Source: Bacillota bacterium
GTDB lineage: Bacteria > Bacillota > Clostridia > Tissierellales > Tissierellaceae
Assembly: GCA_023388495.1 (NCBI GenBank)
Contig: JAEWGC010000037.1
Coordinates: 248,001-312,000, forward strand
DNA length: 64,000 nt
Reading direction: 5' to 3'
The notes beneath the pieces are model-generated. The model saw nothing but the letters and a program-made list of their open reading frames with translations, was not told the origin of the DNA and did no database searches. Made by a program: the position numbers and the translations under genes. This document shows, piece after piece, positions 51,657-59,947 of this stretch. Positions within the stretch are counted from its first letter, which is position 1. The number at the start of each line of letters is the position of its first letter.

Positions 51657-54446
51657 CTATAAATCTAATATAAGTACTGATGGTAATAAAGAATTACTAG
51701 TTCTAAGTAATTGATATCCTATTCCCGACAAACCTGTCATCATGCCTGGTACTTGTACTTCTTGTCCAATTCCACATCTCCATGTATCATCCTTTTCTAT
51801 TAAAATATTTGAAAGACATATAGTTCTTGCCCAATCTAAATATTTGTCTTCTCTTAAAATTTCATAAGCTAAAAGAAATATATCAAGATTTCCCATGGTC
51901 CCATGACACAGACAATCACTTTCATTACTTCCTTTTGATCTTGTTGTCTCTATAGAGAAAGATATATCTTTAGTTAATCTCTCATCTTTGCTAATTCTAT
52001 ATAAGCCTAAACGTGACATTCCAATGCCAGGTGCCCCATGACACCAATTTGATGGATAGAGATTTTCCATGTTTTCATTGGATTTAAAAAGCCTTACGTC
52101 AACCCAGTTATTCTCATCTTTATTAAAAAGCTTATTCTCATATTCAATTGCATTGACTGCTACTTCATAATATCTGTAATTTTGAGTAACACTATATAAT
52201 TTCCCCAATGCCAATGAAATTCCAGCGTTACCATGTGCTATTCCTGCCAATATATCCTGGGTTTCCTTACATAGCCAACCATATGCATCATTACTTGAAA
52301 ATACTGATTCTAATAAATATTCTCCACATAAATTAGCAAAGTTATATATCTCCTTATCTTTCAAAATTTCATATAACTCTACAGCTATAATCAAGCAACC
52401 TGATACCCCTTCAACTATATCATAATCTTTTGTTTCCTTTATTAGCATTCTACATTTTAGAATATATTGCTTAGCCTTATGAAGATATTTCATTTCCTCA
52501 AGTTGTTTTCCTAGGAATCCATACATATATGCCAAAGAACCTAAACCTGAAAAGGCAGATAAAGATTCTGGCTCTATTTTATTACAACTCATCTCTATTG
52601 TATTTAAAATCATATTTAATATATTTTTATATTTGAACTTTTTTGTCATTTTAAATAAGCTAGCAAAAAATATGGCATTTCCAGGCACCCCACTGTATAG
52701 ACCTAGATCTTGAGGGCAAAATTGCCAATTTGGAAAATTATTTTTCACATCTAGCCAATTAATAGTCTTAGTTTTCTCATCTATATTTGCATTATCTATA
52801 AGAGTTTGTGCAATAATTTCAGCTTCTTTTAAAACTATATTGTCATAATCTTTTATCTCACTACTGATACTATTATTTATTTTTACATCAATAGTATTCC
52901 ACGTTTTTTTTGGAATTGCCATACTTGTCTTTATAAACCAACATTGTTTTTTTAAATCTTCCTCTGAAAGGGATTCAATTCTATCTATGACATAATCTAT
53001 TGGACTCTTTTCAAGCTCAAAACATAAGTTATCAAATGAATTATAAACAGACCTACTGTTTTCCCTACCATAAAAATATGGTATATCTCCATTTAATAAA
53101 TCGTCTATTTCAGATTGGATTATTTTATCGTATTTTTCTGATTTATTATTATCTCTTAGCTTATTAAATAAAGAAAGACGAGCATCTTTTGATTTAAGAT
53201 ACTTAGGATTTGTAGATAGGTCTAACAGTTTTGCATATATCTCAGTATCTCTAAAGAGAAATCTTGGCCTTATATCTTTAAATAAATCTCCTTCTTTTAA
53301 CATATCAATGAGTTCAATCTTATTATCAAATATTGTATAGTAAGCTTCTTGAAATCCTTGAAGGATATTATCAGTATAATCTCTAGATTCTAAATAGGCA
53401 CTATCAAAGAGACCTCGGTTTGATTTTTCTTCAGTATATTTATCTATTTTAATCAAACCTATTTTATCCGTATATGGATTTATAATTCTTCTCCCAGCAT
53501 TTTTTATAACTTGGCCTCCATGTCCTGTAATACCTGATACGTCAATAGAACTATGGTTTACTACACCTGGGAATAATTGAGTATCTAATATAGAATTTCC
53601 AATCTGTCGAACAATAAAATTACTTGCTTCTTCATAATCCATAGAGTTTATTTGTATATTGTCTGGCTGGAAAATAGTTTCTAAGTCGACAATATAAGGC
53701 ATGTCACAAGATATAACTAAGTTTTCCATATGTAAATCAGATACTCGAAACACATAAGCTAAACAAGATAATATTCCTAATCGAAAATATAGTATATTAA
53801 TATCATCTAAGTTTTTACATGGCTTGACTTCTACCTTTTCTTGAAACCCATAATTTCCGCAATTTAATGTATTTATTCCTTTTAAATCTAGGCTTCCGTT
53901 TTTTCCTTTAATCCACTCTAATAATTTATTCCATTCAGTATCGTTTCTTAGTGAATGAGGCTTATATATTAATTGACCTTCTTCATATTGAATTTCTAGC
54001 ACACTTTTAGAACCAGCATGAAAATCACCTAGAATACGATTGACTTTTATTAAATTACCTTTTATATTAAAATTATCTACAATAATATTATAATTCTTGT
54101 TTTCACTTAAACTGAGGAAGTCAAAAAATGCTTTCACATTTGATAGTAAGTTTAATAGTAATTCTTCAAGCTCAGGAAAAAGAAATAACACATCCTTTTC
54201 ATATCTTTCACTTTTTGCTAATTCTACAAAGTGTATATATCTCTCTTCACTAGTATCTCCTTCAAGAATATTGTTAGCTCTATAAATATGTAACATATAT
54301 AGTGATACTTTTTGCAATCTGTTACTTAGCATATCTAGGATTAAATTTCTTATGGATTCACTGTACAATGAGCTATCCTTGTTATCTAAGCCCATAAATT
54401 CATATCCTTTTGTTAATCTGCTTGCAAAGCTTTTTAAATAATCCAT
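51657..54446 (-). CDS. Class II lanthipeptide synthetase LanM
   Basis: 929 residues. The N-terminal dehydratase (DUF4135-like, kinase fold) has GDFHAGSKSVLEIQYE and YKPHSLRND, then RVSDLHMENLVI and VDLETIF. The C-terminal LanC-like cyclase has zinc ligands Cys 802 (NWCHGAPG), Cys 847 and His 848 (CLCHGTMGN). It dehydrates Ser/Thr of the precursor and forms thioether rings. Start ATG at 54446 with GGAAGAGG; the upstream ATG at 54482 is weaker. It heads the sensor-regulator operon. Confidence 0.94.
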   Translation of the reverse strand: MDYLKSFASRLTKGYEFMGLDNKDSSLYSESIRNLILDMLSNRLQKVSLYMLHIYRANNILEGDTSEERYIHFVELAKSERYEKDVLFLFPELEELLLNLLSNVKAFFDFLSLSENKNYNIIVDNFNIKGNLIKVNRILGDFHAGSKSVLEIQYEEGQLIYKPHSLRNDTEWNKLLEWIKGKNGSLDLKGINTLNCGNYGFQEKVEVKPCKNLDDINILYFRLGILSCLAYVFRVSDLHMENLVISCDMPYIVDLETIFQPDNIQINSMDYEEASNFIVRQIGNSILDTQLFPGVVNHSSIDVSGITGHGGQVIKNAGRRIINPYTDKIGLIKIDKYTEEKSNRGLFDSAYLESRDYTDNILQGFQEAYYTIFDNKIELIDMLKEGDLFKDIRPRFLFRDTEIYAKLLDLSTNPKYLKSKDARLSLFNKLRDNNKSEKYDKIIQSEIDDLLNGDIPYFYGRENSRSVYNSFDNLCFELEKSPIDYVIDRIESLSEEDLKKQCWFIKTSMAIPKKTWNTIDVKINNSISSEIKDYDNIVLKEAEIIAQTLIDNANIDEKTKTINWLDVKNNFPNWQFCPQDLGLYSGVPGNAIFFASLFKMTKKFKYKNILNMILNTIEMSCNKIEPESLSAFSGLGSLAYMYGFLGKQLEEMKYLHKAKQYILKCRMLIKETKDYDIVEGVSGCLIIAVELYEILKDKEIYNFANLCGEYLLESVFSSNDAYGWLCKETQDILAGIAHGNAGISLALGKLYSVTQNYRYYEVAVNAIEYENKLFNKDENNWVDVRLFKSNENMENLYPSNWCHGAPGIGMSRLGLYRISKDERLTKDISFSIETTRSKGSNESDCLCHGTMGNLDIFLLAYEILREDKYLDWARTICLSNILIEKDDTWRCGIGQEVQVPGMMTGLSGIGYQLLRTSNSLLPSVLILDL

Positions 54447-54599
54447 TTGTCCTCTTCCTTTATTTTTAATATATTTATACAATAAAATTAATCTTATTGC
54501 GTATTAATTCTATTTAAAATCCTATTAATATAAATTTTACCATAACTCTAATCCTAAAATAAGGTTATAATTTTTTAATCTGATATTTCAAAGAAAAAA

Positions 54600-54618
54600 G
54601 AACTCATCATGAGTTCTT
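54600..54618 (-). terminator. Terminator after the heptad-repeat gene
   Basis: AGAACTCAT-C-ATGAGTTCT, followed by TTTTTTC on the minus strand. Confidence 0.8.
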
Positions 54619-54626
54619 TCAATATA

Positions 54627-55049
54627 TTATCTAACTGACTTTAGCCTTGCTATATCACTCCAGTTATCAGCAGTAGCTATTTCAATCCTTGATATATTCG
54701 ATTTTATTTCTGCAAGTTCTTGTTTGACTTCATGTCTAAACTCTGTTAAATCAGCAGTCTGTTCTATTACACCATCTAATTTTATAAGAATTTGTTTTTG
54801 TCCTTCTTCTAAGTTCCTTTGTCCTAATTCTAATGTCCTCTGTCCTTCTTCTAAGTTCCTTTGCCTTAATTCTAAGGTCCTTTGCCCTTCTCCTAAGTTC
54901 CTTTGTCCTTCTTCTAAGTTCCTTTGCCCTAATTCTAAGGTCTTCTGTCCTTCTTCTAAGTTTATTATCCTCTCTTCCAAATTCTTTTGTCCCGTTTCTA
55001 GGTTTCCCAATTTCTCCAACACTAATCTTTGAAATTCATCAGTAGTCAT
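54627..55049 (-). CDS. Coiled-coil protein with tandem heptad repeats
   Basis: 140 residues. Residues 20-92 are built of about ten units of seven residues, xLEEGQR/xLELGQR, a continuous coiled coil encoded by 21-base DNA repeats. The C-terminal part (HEVKQELAEIKSNISRIEIA, then DNWSDIARLK) is unique sequence. A GTG start at 55055 is open but the ATG at 55049 has better spacing from GGGAGG. Function unknown; repeat number probably varies between strains. Confidence 0.7.
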   Translation of the reverse strand: MTTDEFQRLVLEKLGNLETGQKNLEERIINLEEGQKTLELGQRNLEEGQRNLGEGQRTLELRQRNLEEGQRTLELGQRNLEEGQKQILIKLDGVIEQTADLTEFRHEVKQELAEIKSNISRIEIATADNWSDIARLKSVR

Positions 55050-55175
55050 CGGCACAAACCTCCCTTATCCTTATCTCTCATTATATCCCTAAATATAATT
55101 ATATATTAACAATAATTATTATACAATGAAATTTCATTCCATAATTCAACTTTAATTTTCCAGTAATAATACTCG

Positions 55176-55204
55176 TTGTTTATATAGTTTCCTAATGCTA
55201 TAAT
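55176..55204 (+). promoter_or_regulatory. Promoter for the MFS/GDPD operon
   Basis: -35 TTGTTT (55176-55181) and -10 TATAAT (55199-55204), 17-base spacer, 33 bases before the AUG with AAGGAGGG upstream of it. Confidence 0.7.
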
Positions 55205-55237
55205 AAGAGTAAATTTAAAGAATTAAGGAGGGATTTT

Positions 55238-56521
55238 ATGAAACTGAATTATAAACGGACCTTTTTCATAGGACTAGCTTTTCTATCCATTTCTGCATTT
55301 TGGCAATTATATGATAATATTATTCCACTTATCTTACACAACACCTTCGGAATTGGTGAAACTATGACAGGTACCATAATGGCCTTAGATAATATCTTAG
55401 CCTTATTTTTGCTTCCTATATTTGGTACCTTATCAGATAGAATAAACACTAGATTTGGAAAAAGAACCCCATTTATTATTATCGGTACAGTTATAGCTGT
55501 TACTTCTATGATGATAATTCCTATGGCTGATAATAGCCAAAACTTTATATTGTTTTTTATATCCTTAGGTGTAGTACTACTTTCTATGAGTATTTATCGT
55601 TCACCTGCAGTTGCCCTAATGCCAGACTTAACACCTAAGCCCCTTAGAAGCAAGGCCAATTCCATAATCAACCTTATGGGTGCAGTAGGAGCTATTTTTA
55701 CATTGGCAATGATTAGTATTTTAATTCCAAAAGTAGATTCACCTAATTATACAACTATATTTCTATCTGTTGCTAGTTTAATGGTAGTTGCAGTTAGTAT
55801 TCTTGTAATTACAATCAGGGAGAATAAATTGTCAAAGGAAATATCAATGACTCATTATTCTGAGGATGAAAATTCTCCTTTAGATACTATGAATAAAGAT
55901 GCGACTATGGATAAGGATGTAAGAAGAAGCTTAAACTTTATATTGATCTCAATATTTTTATGGTTTACGGCTTACAATGCCATTACTACAGCCTTTTCTA
56001 GATATGCAACTAAAGTTTGGGGATTACAGGGTGGTGGTTTTGCAAATGCCCTTATGGTTGCAACAGGAGCTGCTATTCTTTCCTATATACCTATAGGATT
56101 TATCTCTAGTAATATAGGTAGAAAAAAGACTATTATCGGTGGTATTGTTATGATGAGTATTTCTTATTTCTGTGGATTTTTATTTAAGACCTACTCACCT
56201 TTAATCAATGTAGTATTTGCATTCACTGGTATTGGTTGGGCTGCCATTAACGTAAATTCATACCCTATGGTTGTAGAAATGGCTCGCAGTGGTGATGTCG
56301 GCAAATATACTGGTTTGTACTATACATTCTCTATGTCTGCACAGATTTTTACTCCAATATTATCTGGTTTTTTATTAGAGAATATATCCTATAAGACATT
56401 ATTCCCTTATTCTGTTGTATTTTCATTGCTATCCTTGGGTACAATGTTAATGGTTCAACATGGGGATTCTAAACCCCCAAAGAAAGAAAGTGCCTTAGAA
56501 CATTTTGATGTAGAAGATTAG
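55238..56521 (+). CDS. MFS transporter, SLC45-like
   Basis: 427 residues with twelve helices and MFS loops (GTLSDRINTRFGKRTPFI in loop 2-3, SSNIGRKKTI in loop 8-9). The first loop with RFGKRxPFI resembles SLC45-like sugar:cation transporters. Substrate unknown. First gene of a two-gene operon with a phosphodiesterase, which suggests uptake of a glycerophosphodiester or sugar. Confidence 0.85.
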   Translation: MKLNYKRTFFIGLAFLSISAFWQLYDNIIPLILHNTFGIGETMTGTIMALDNILALFLLPIFGTLSDRINTRFGKRTPFIIIGTVIAVTSMMIIPMADNSQNFILFFISLGVVLLSMSIYRSPAVALMPDLTPKPLRSKANSIINLMGAVGAIFTLAMISILIPKVDSPNYTTIFLSVASLMVVAVSILVITIRENKLSKEISMTHYSEDENSPLDTMNKDATMDKDVRRSLNFILISIFLWFTAYNAITTAFSRYATKVWGLQGGGFANALMVATGAAILSYIPIGFISSNIGRKKTIIGGIVMMSISYFCGFLFKTYSPLINVVFAFTGIGWAAINVNSYPMVVEMARSGDVGKYTGLYYTFSMSAQIFTPILSGFLLENISYKTLFPYSVVFSLLSLGTMLMVQHGDSKPPKKESALEHFDVED

Positions 56522-56541
56522 TATATTAAGGAGGTTATTTA

Positions 56542-57372
56542 ATGTTTTTCTATATTCTTGGTATTTTAATATTTCTAATCATCATATACCTTTTTGCTAT
56601 TATGCCAAAAATGTTAAATCGACCTAACTTAAGTATGTTTTATGACAAATATTATGCTCATAGGGGATTTCATAAGGTTGAGCATCTTGCACCTGAAAAT
56701 TCTCTGGCTGCTTTCCGTTTAGCAATTAATCATAACTTTGGAATTGAATTTGATGTACAATTATCCAAGGATGGTATTCCTGTTGTATTTCATGATTTCA
56801 ACTTGAAGAGAGTATGTGGCATAGATAAAAATCTAAATCAATTGACATTTCAAGAATTAAGAGAGCTTACTTTGTTTGATTCAAAGGAAAAAATTCCTCA
56901 TTTGCAAGAGGTATTAGATTTAGTAAATGGTCAAGTGCCTTTAATTGTAGAAATAAAATCTAAGTCTAATGATATTTCAGTCTGCTCTGTAGTTGCATCA
57001 CATTTAGATAATTATAATGGAGCATACTGTGTAGAATCCTTCAATCCCTTAGTAGTACTGTGGTATAAAAAGAATAGGCCACAGATTATTAGAGGGCAGC
57101 TTTCTACTAATTATTTTAAAGGTGAGATTAAACAAAGTAAAATCTTTTCCTTTTTCCTACAGAATTTATTATTTAATTTTATTACTAAGCCTCATTTTAT
57201 CTCATATAATTACAAATATAATGAGAACCTTTCTTTTGTATTATGTAAAAAGCTTTATAAGATTACGACTATCGCATATACCATCCCATCAAAGATGGCT
57301 TTAGATAATTGTTTTAAATCTTTTGATCTATTTATATTTGAAAATTTTATACCAGATTATCCACTAAATTAG
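56542..57372 (+). CDS. Glycerophosphodiester phosphodiesterase family protein
   Basis: 276 residues. A hydrophobic N-terminus (residues 1-22) anchors it. Catalytic GDPD motifs HRGFHK, APENSLAAFR, EFDVQLSKDG and VFHDFNLKR follow. It should hydrolyse glycerophosphodiesters to glycerol-3-phosphate and an alcohol, at the membrane surface. Twenty bases after the MFS gene. Confidence 0.87.
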   Translation: MFFYILGILIFLIIIYLFAIMPKMLNRPNLSMFYDKYYAHRGFHKVEHLAPENSLAAFRLAINHNFGIEFDVQLSKDGIPVVFHDFNLKRVCGIDKNLNQLTFQELRELTLFDSKEKIPHLQEVLDLVNGQVPLIVEIKSKSNDISVCSVVASHLDNYNGAYCVESFNPLVVLWYKKNRPQIIRGQLSTNYFKGEIKQSKIFSFFLQNLLFNFITKPHFISYNYKYNENLSFVLCKKLYKITTIAYTIPSKMALDNCFKSFDLFIFENFIPDYPLN

Positions 57373-57409
57373 AAAAAAGCTAGGATATCCTAGCTTTTTT
57401 CTAATTTAG
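57364..57409. terminator. 46-bp perfect palindrome, bidirectional terminator
   Basis: Bases 57364-57409 read the same on both strands; the inner part is AAAAAAGCTAGGATATCCTA followed by GCTTTTTT. It overlaps the GDPD stop and ends just before the CheX stop. Confidence 0.9.
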
Positions 57410-57412
57410 TCT

Positions 57413-57874
57413 TTAATTTTCTGCCAAAAATATATTAATATCAAACTCACCAATAGATGTTTTCATTGGTATAACTAATGCCATCTTATTTGCCATAGAA
57501 ATAGATTTATATTGCCCTATGATTATTTGGGGAGGAGCAATATCACATATGTAGTTATACTCCGTTAAATTAGTTACTGCATTTCCTCCAATAATATTTG
57601 CAACTTCTCCTAATGCTGAAGATACAAAGTTGTCAATCTCTTTAATTTCCATACCAGACATTATTTTTACCATCTCTAAAGTCATATCATGAGTGAATCC
57701 AAAGAGTATTGTCCCCTTTAAATCACCTGTTACCCCAAGAATAACATTTGCCTCTCTACTAGAGATCATCTCTTCAGTTGCTCTTAAATCACCTTTTTCC
57801 ACATCTGTATCAAGCATTAATCTAAATACATCCTGAGTTGCTTTATAAAAGGAGTTTACGTATTCTACCTTCAT
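57413..57874 (-). CDS. CheX/CheC-like chemotaxis phosphatase
   Basis: 153 residues. The pattern ILFGFTHDMTLEMVKIMSGM, then FVSSALGEVANIIGGNAVTN, has the E-x2-N catalytic pair of CheX, which removes phosphate from CheY. Its start overlaps the hemerythrin stop by one base, so both are translated together. No other chemotaxis genes are near. Confidence 0.82.
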   Translation of the reverse strand: MKVEYVNSFYKATQDVFRLMLDTDVEKGDLRATEEMISSREANVILGVTGDLKGTILFGFTHDMTLEMVKIMSGMEIKEIDNFVSSALGEVANIIGGNAVTNLTEYNYICDIAPPQIIIGQYKSISMANKMALVIPMKTSIGEFDINIFLAEN

Positions 57875-58296
57875 TATGCTTGTCCTCCTTTTTCTTTTAC
57901 ATATTCTCCAATCTTCTGATCCATTTTACCTACATGCATAATCAACCATGTCATAAGCTTGGCACTGAATTCCTGTATACGCTCTTCAGTGAATCCTCCT
58001 TGCTGAAAAATCTCAACGTATTCATTGATTCCTTCTTTAAATTTTCTATGGGCCTCTTTATGTATTTCCATATCTGGATAATTGATTTTCTCTTGATATG
58101 CCTCTTCATCATTAAAATGAAAAACTACATATTCTTTCATAAATGACATTGTTTCCTTTACCTTATCTAATCGTTCTTCCCAACTTTTTCCCTTATCTTG
58201 AACGATTTGAATAAACTCTGATAACCTTTTAAAAAGCTCCTTATGCTGTTCATCGATTGTTTCTACACCGACCATATATTTATCCTTCCACATCAT
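57874..58296 (-). CDS. Bacteriohemerythrin
   Basis: 140 residues. Di-iron ligands are visible in order: the first His in IDEQHKELF, His in VFHFNDEE with Glu, then HKEAHRKF and the last IMHVGKMD. It reversibly binds oxygen in the cytoplasm. Paired with CheX, it may pass an oxygen signal to flagellar control; that link is inference. Confidence 0.9.
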   Translation of the reverse strand: MMWKDKYMVGVETIDEQHKELFKRLSEFIQIVQDKGKSWEERLDKVKETMSFMKEYVVFHFNDEEAYQEKINYPDMEIHKEAHRKFKEGINEYVEIFQQGGFTEERIQEFSAKLMTWLIMHVGKMDQKIGEYVKEKGGQA

Positions 58297-58395
58297 TTTA
58301 ACCCCTACTTTCTAACTTAATAATAATTAGTATATAGATTAAATATATACCCTATTTTTTGACAAATATCAACAAAATTTTATTTTAAAAATACC

Positions 58396-58430
58396 AAAAA
58401 GCAATAACTTCTATTTAAGCTATTGCTTTT
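58396..58430 (-). terminator. Terminator after the HD-GYP gene
   Basis: AAAAAGCAATA and TATTGCTTTT around a 14-base loop, T-rich on the minus strand. Confidence 0.75.
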
Positions 58431-58435
58431 GTTTA

Positions 58436-59470
58436 TCATATTATTATATCCAGTATCTCAACATCTTGTGGTTTAAGAAAATCTATAAATCTATTATCTA
58501 TTTGTACAATAGGCTTCGTTTCATTTTGGGGATGTAGATATACTATCGTCCCCGTTGAACCATCACTTAATAATACCTTATTTCCAACATAGAATTTAGA
58601 TATATTCTTTAAAAACACTTGGGTTATATTAGGATCTAACGAATCAAAACTCTCACGTCTTAAATAATCGGCAGCAGACAACGGTGAATCCTTATCTTTA
58701 TATACTCTATTAGATGTAAGAGCATGATAAATATCACATACTGCTATTATCTTTGCATATTCATGTATACTATCTCCCTTAACCCCATTAGGGTAACCTG
58801 TCCCATTGATTTTTTCATGGTGCTGCAATACGCCTAGTAAAATATCATCACTAAATTTACCAGTATCTAATAACATTTTGTAACTATATAATGAATGCTT
58901 CCTCATTTCAGCGTATTCTGCTATAGTTAACTTACCAGGCTTTTTAACAATTTCATCTGGTACTTTTAACTTCCCAATATCATGAAATATTCCAACTATA
59001 GATAAATCTAGAATTTGATCTTGAGAATAATTTAGCCATTTCCCTAAAGTTATAGCCAATATACTAACACCCAAGCTATGGTTAAATGTATAATCGTCCT
59101 TTTTTCGAAGCAATCGCATCTGAGTTAGTATATCTCTTTCCGAGGCTATTTCTTTAGTAAAGTTATTCATTTCAGAAATTACTCTATCTGACTCTAGTCT
59201 TTTTCCTTCCTTAATTCCGTTGAATATATTATCAAGTGTGTTTTCTATCTTTGAATATTCTCTAGTTAATCCATGATTACGAATGCCTTCAGTTACTATT
59301 TCTTCTTTAACAAATACAAAATGTATTCCATAGATATTTAATTTATCAATTAATACTTTTGTTATGGCAGTATGTTCTGGTATTAATACTGCACCTGTTT
59401 TTATGTCTACTACATCCTTATCTAAAATCATTCCTATATCTAATTTATCAACCCTAGTGAGTTTTGCCAA
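58436..59470 (-). CDS. HD-GYP domain protein, probable c-di-GMP phosphodiesterase
   Basis: 344 residues. An N-terminal part without a known domain (about 1-120) leads to the HD-GYP domain with FNHSLGVSIL, FHDIGKLKVPDEIVKKPGKL, ILQHHEK and GTGYPNG. All metal ligands and the GYP motif are present. A short beta domain closes the protein. It should degrade c-di-GMP and thereby act on motility or biofilm. TTG start with GGGGGAG upstream. Confidence 0.88.
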   Translation of the reverse strand: MAKLTRVDKLDIGMILDKDVVDIKTGAVLIPEHTAITKVLIDKLNIYGIHFVFVKEEIVTEGIRNHGLTREYSKIENTLDNIFNGIKEGKRLESDRVISEMNNFTKEIASERDILTQMRLLRKKDDYTFNHSLGVSILAITLGKWLNYSQDQILDLSIVGIFHDIGKLKVPDEIVKKPGKLTIAEYAEMRKHSLYSYKMLLDTGKFSDDILLGVLQHHEKINGTGYPNGVKGDSIHEYAKIIAVCDIYHALTSNRVYKDKDSPLSAADYLRRESFDSLDPNITQVFLKNISKFYVGNKVLLSDGSTGTIVYLHPQNETKPIVQIDNRFIDFLKPQDVEILDIII

Positions 59471-59530
59471 TATATATCTCCCCCTAGATCATATATCATA
59501 CTATCTCATCTAATTTGTTTATATAGCCTA

Positions 59531-59561
59531 ATAAGGAATAAGGGACTACTAGCCCCTATTT
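59531..59561 (-). terminator. Hairpin after the YerC-like gene
   Basis: AATAAGGG-type arm with CCCTATT, stem interrupted, T-rich on one side. Modest support. Confidence 0.45.
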
Positions 59562-59562
59562 T

Positions 59563-59865
59563 TTAATCTTCTATTATACCTAGTTTTTTCAATACAATGG
59601 TGTATCCTTCTGCACCATAGTTTAAGGCTCTATTGATTCTACTTATTGTTGCAGTACTTGCTCCCGTTTCAGCTTCTATTTCATTATAGGTTTTATTTGC
59701 TTTAAGTAGTTTTGCAACTTCTAATCTTTGTGCTATTGCTTGGATTTCCTTTATGGTACATATATCTTCAAAAAATCTGTAACACTCTTCCATATTTTCT
59801 AAAAGTAAAATCGCCTCAAAAAATCCATCTACCTGATTGGATTTTATCTTTGAATTAAATTCCAT
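59563..59865 (-). CDS. YerC/YecD-family TrpR-like regulator
   Basis: 100 residues: TIKEIQAIAQRLEVAKLLKA, then TYNEIEAETGASTATISRIN, the TrpR-like helix-turn-helix of the YerC family. A DNA-binding protein of unknown target that often sits alone in Firmicutes. Confidence 0.88.
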   Translation of the reverse strand: MEFNSKIKSNQVDGFFEAILLLENMEECYRFFEDICTIKEIQAIAQRLEVAKLLKANKTYNEIEAETGASTATISRINRALNYGAEGYTIVLKKLGIIED

Positions 59866-59917
59866 ACTATACCTCCCGTAAATTCTAATACATAACTAAT
59901 TTAAGTATAAAGTGATA

Positions 59918-59947
59918 ATAATAGCTGGGACCTCTCCCAGCTATTAT
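59918..59947 (-). terminator. Terminator after fhs
   Basis: 13-bp perfect arms ATAATAGCTGGGA and TCCCAGCTATTAT around CCTC, directly after the fhs stop. Confidence 0.8.

Noticed and set aside
54724..55032. Plus-strand open frame opposite the heptad-repeat gene, Cys/Ser-rich repeats
   Set aside because: It mirrors the repeat codons of the minus-strand gene; no ribosome binding site and repeats fit a coiled coil on the minus strand.
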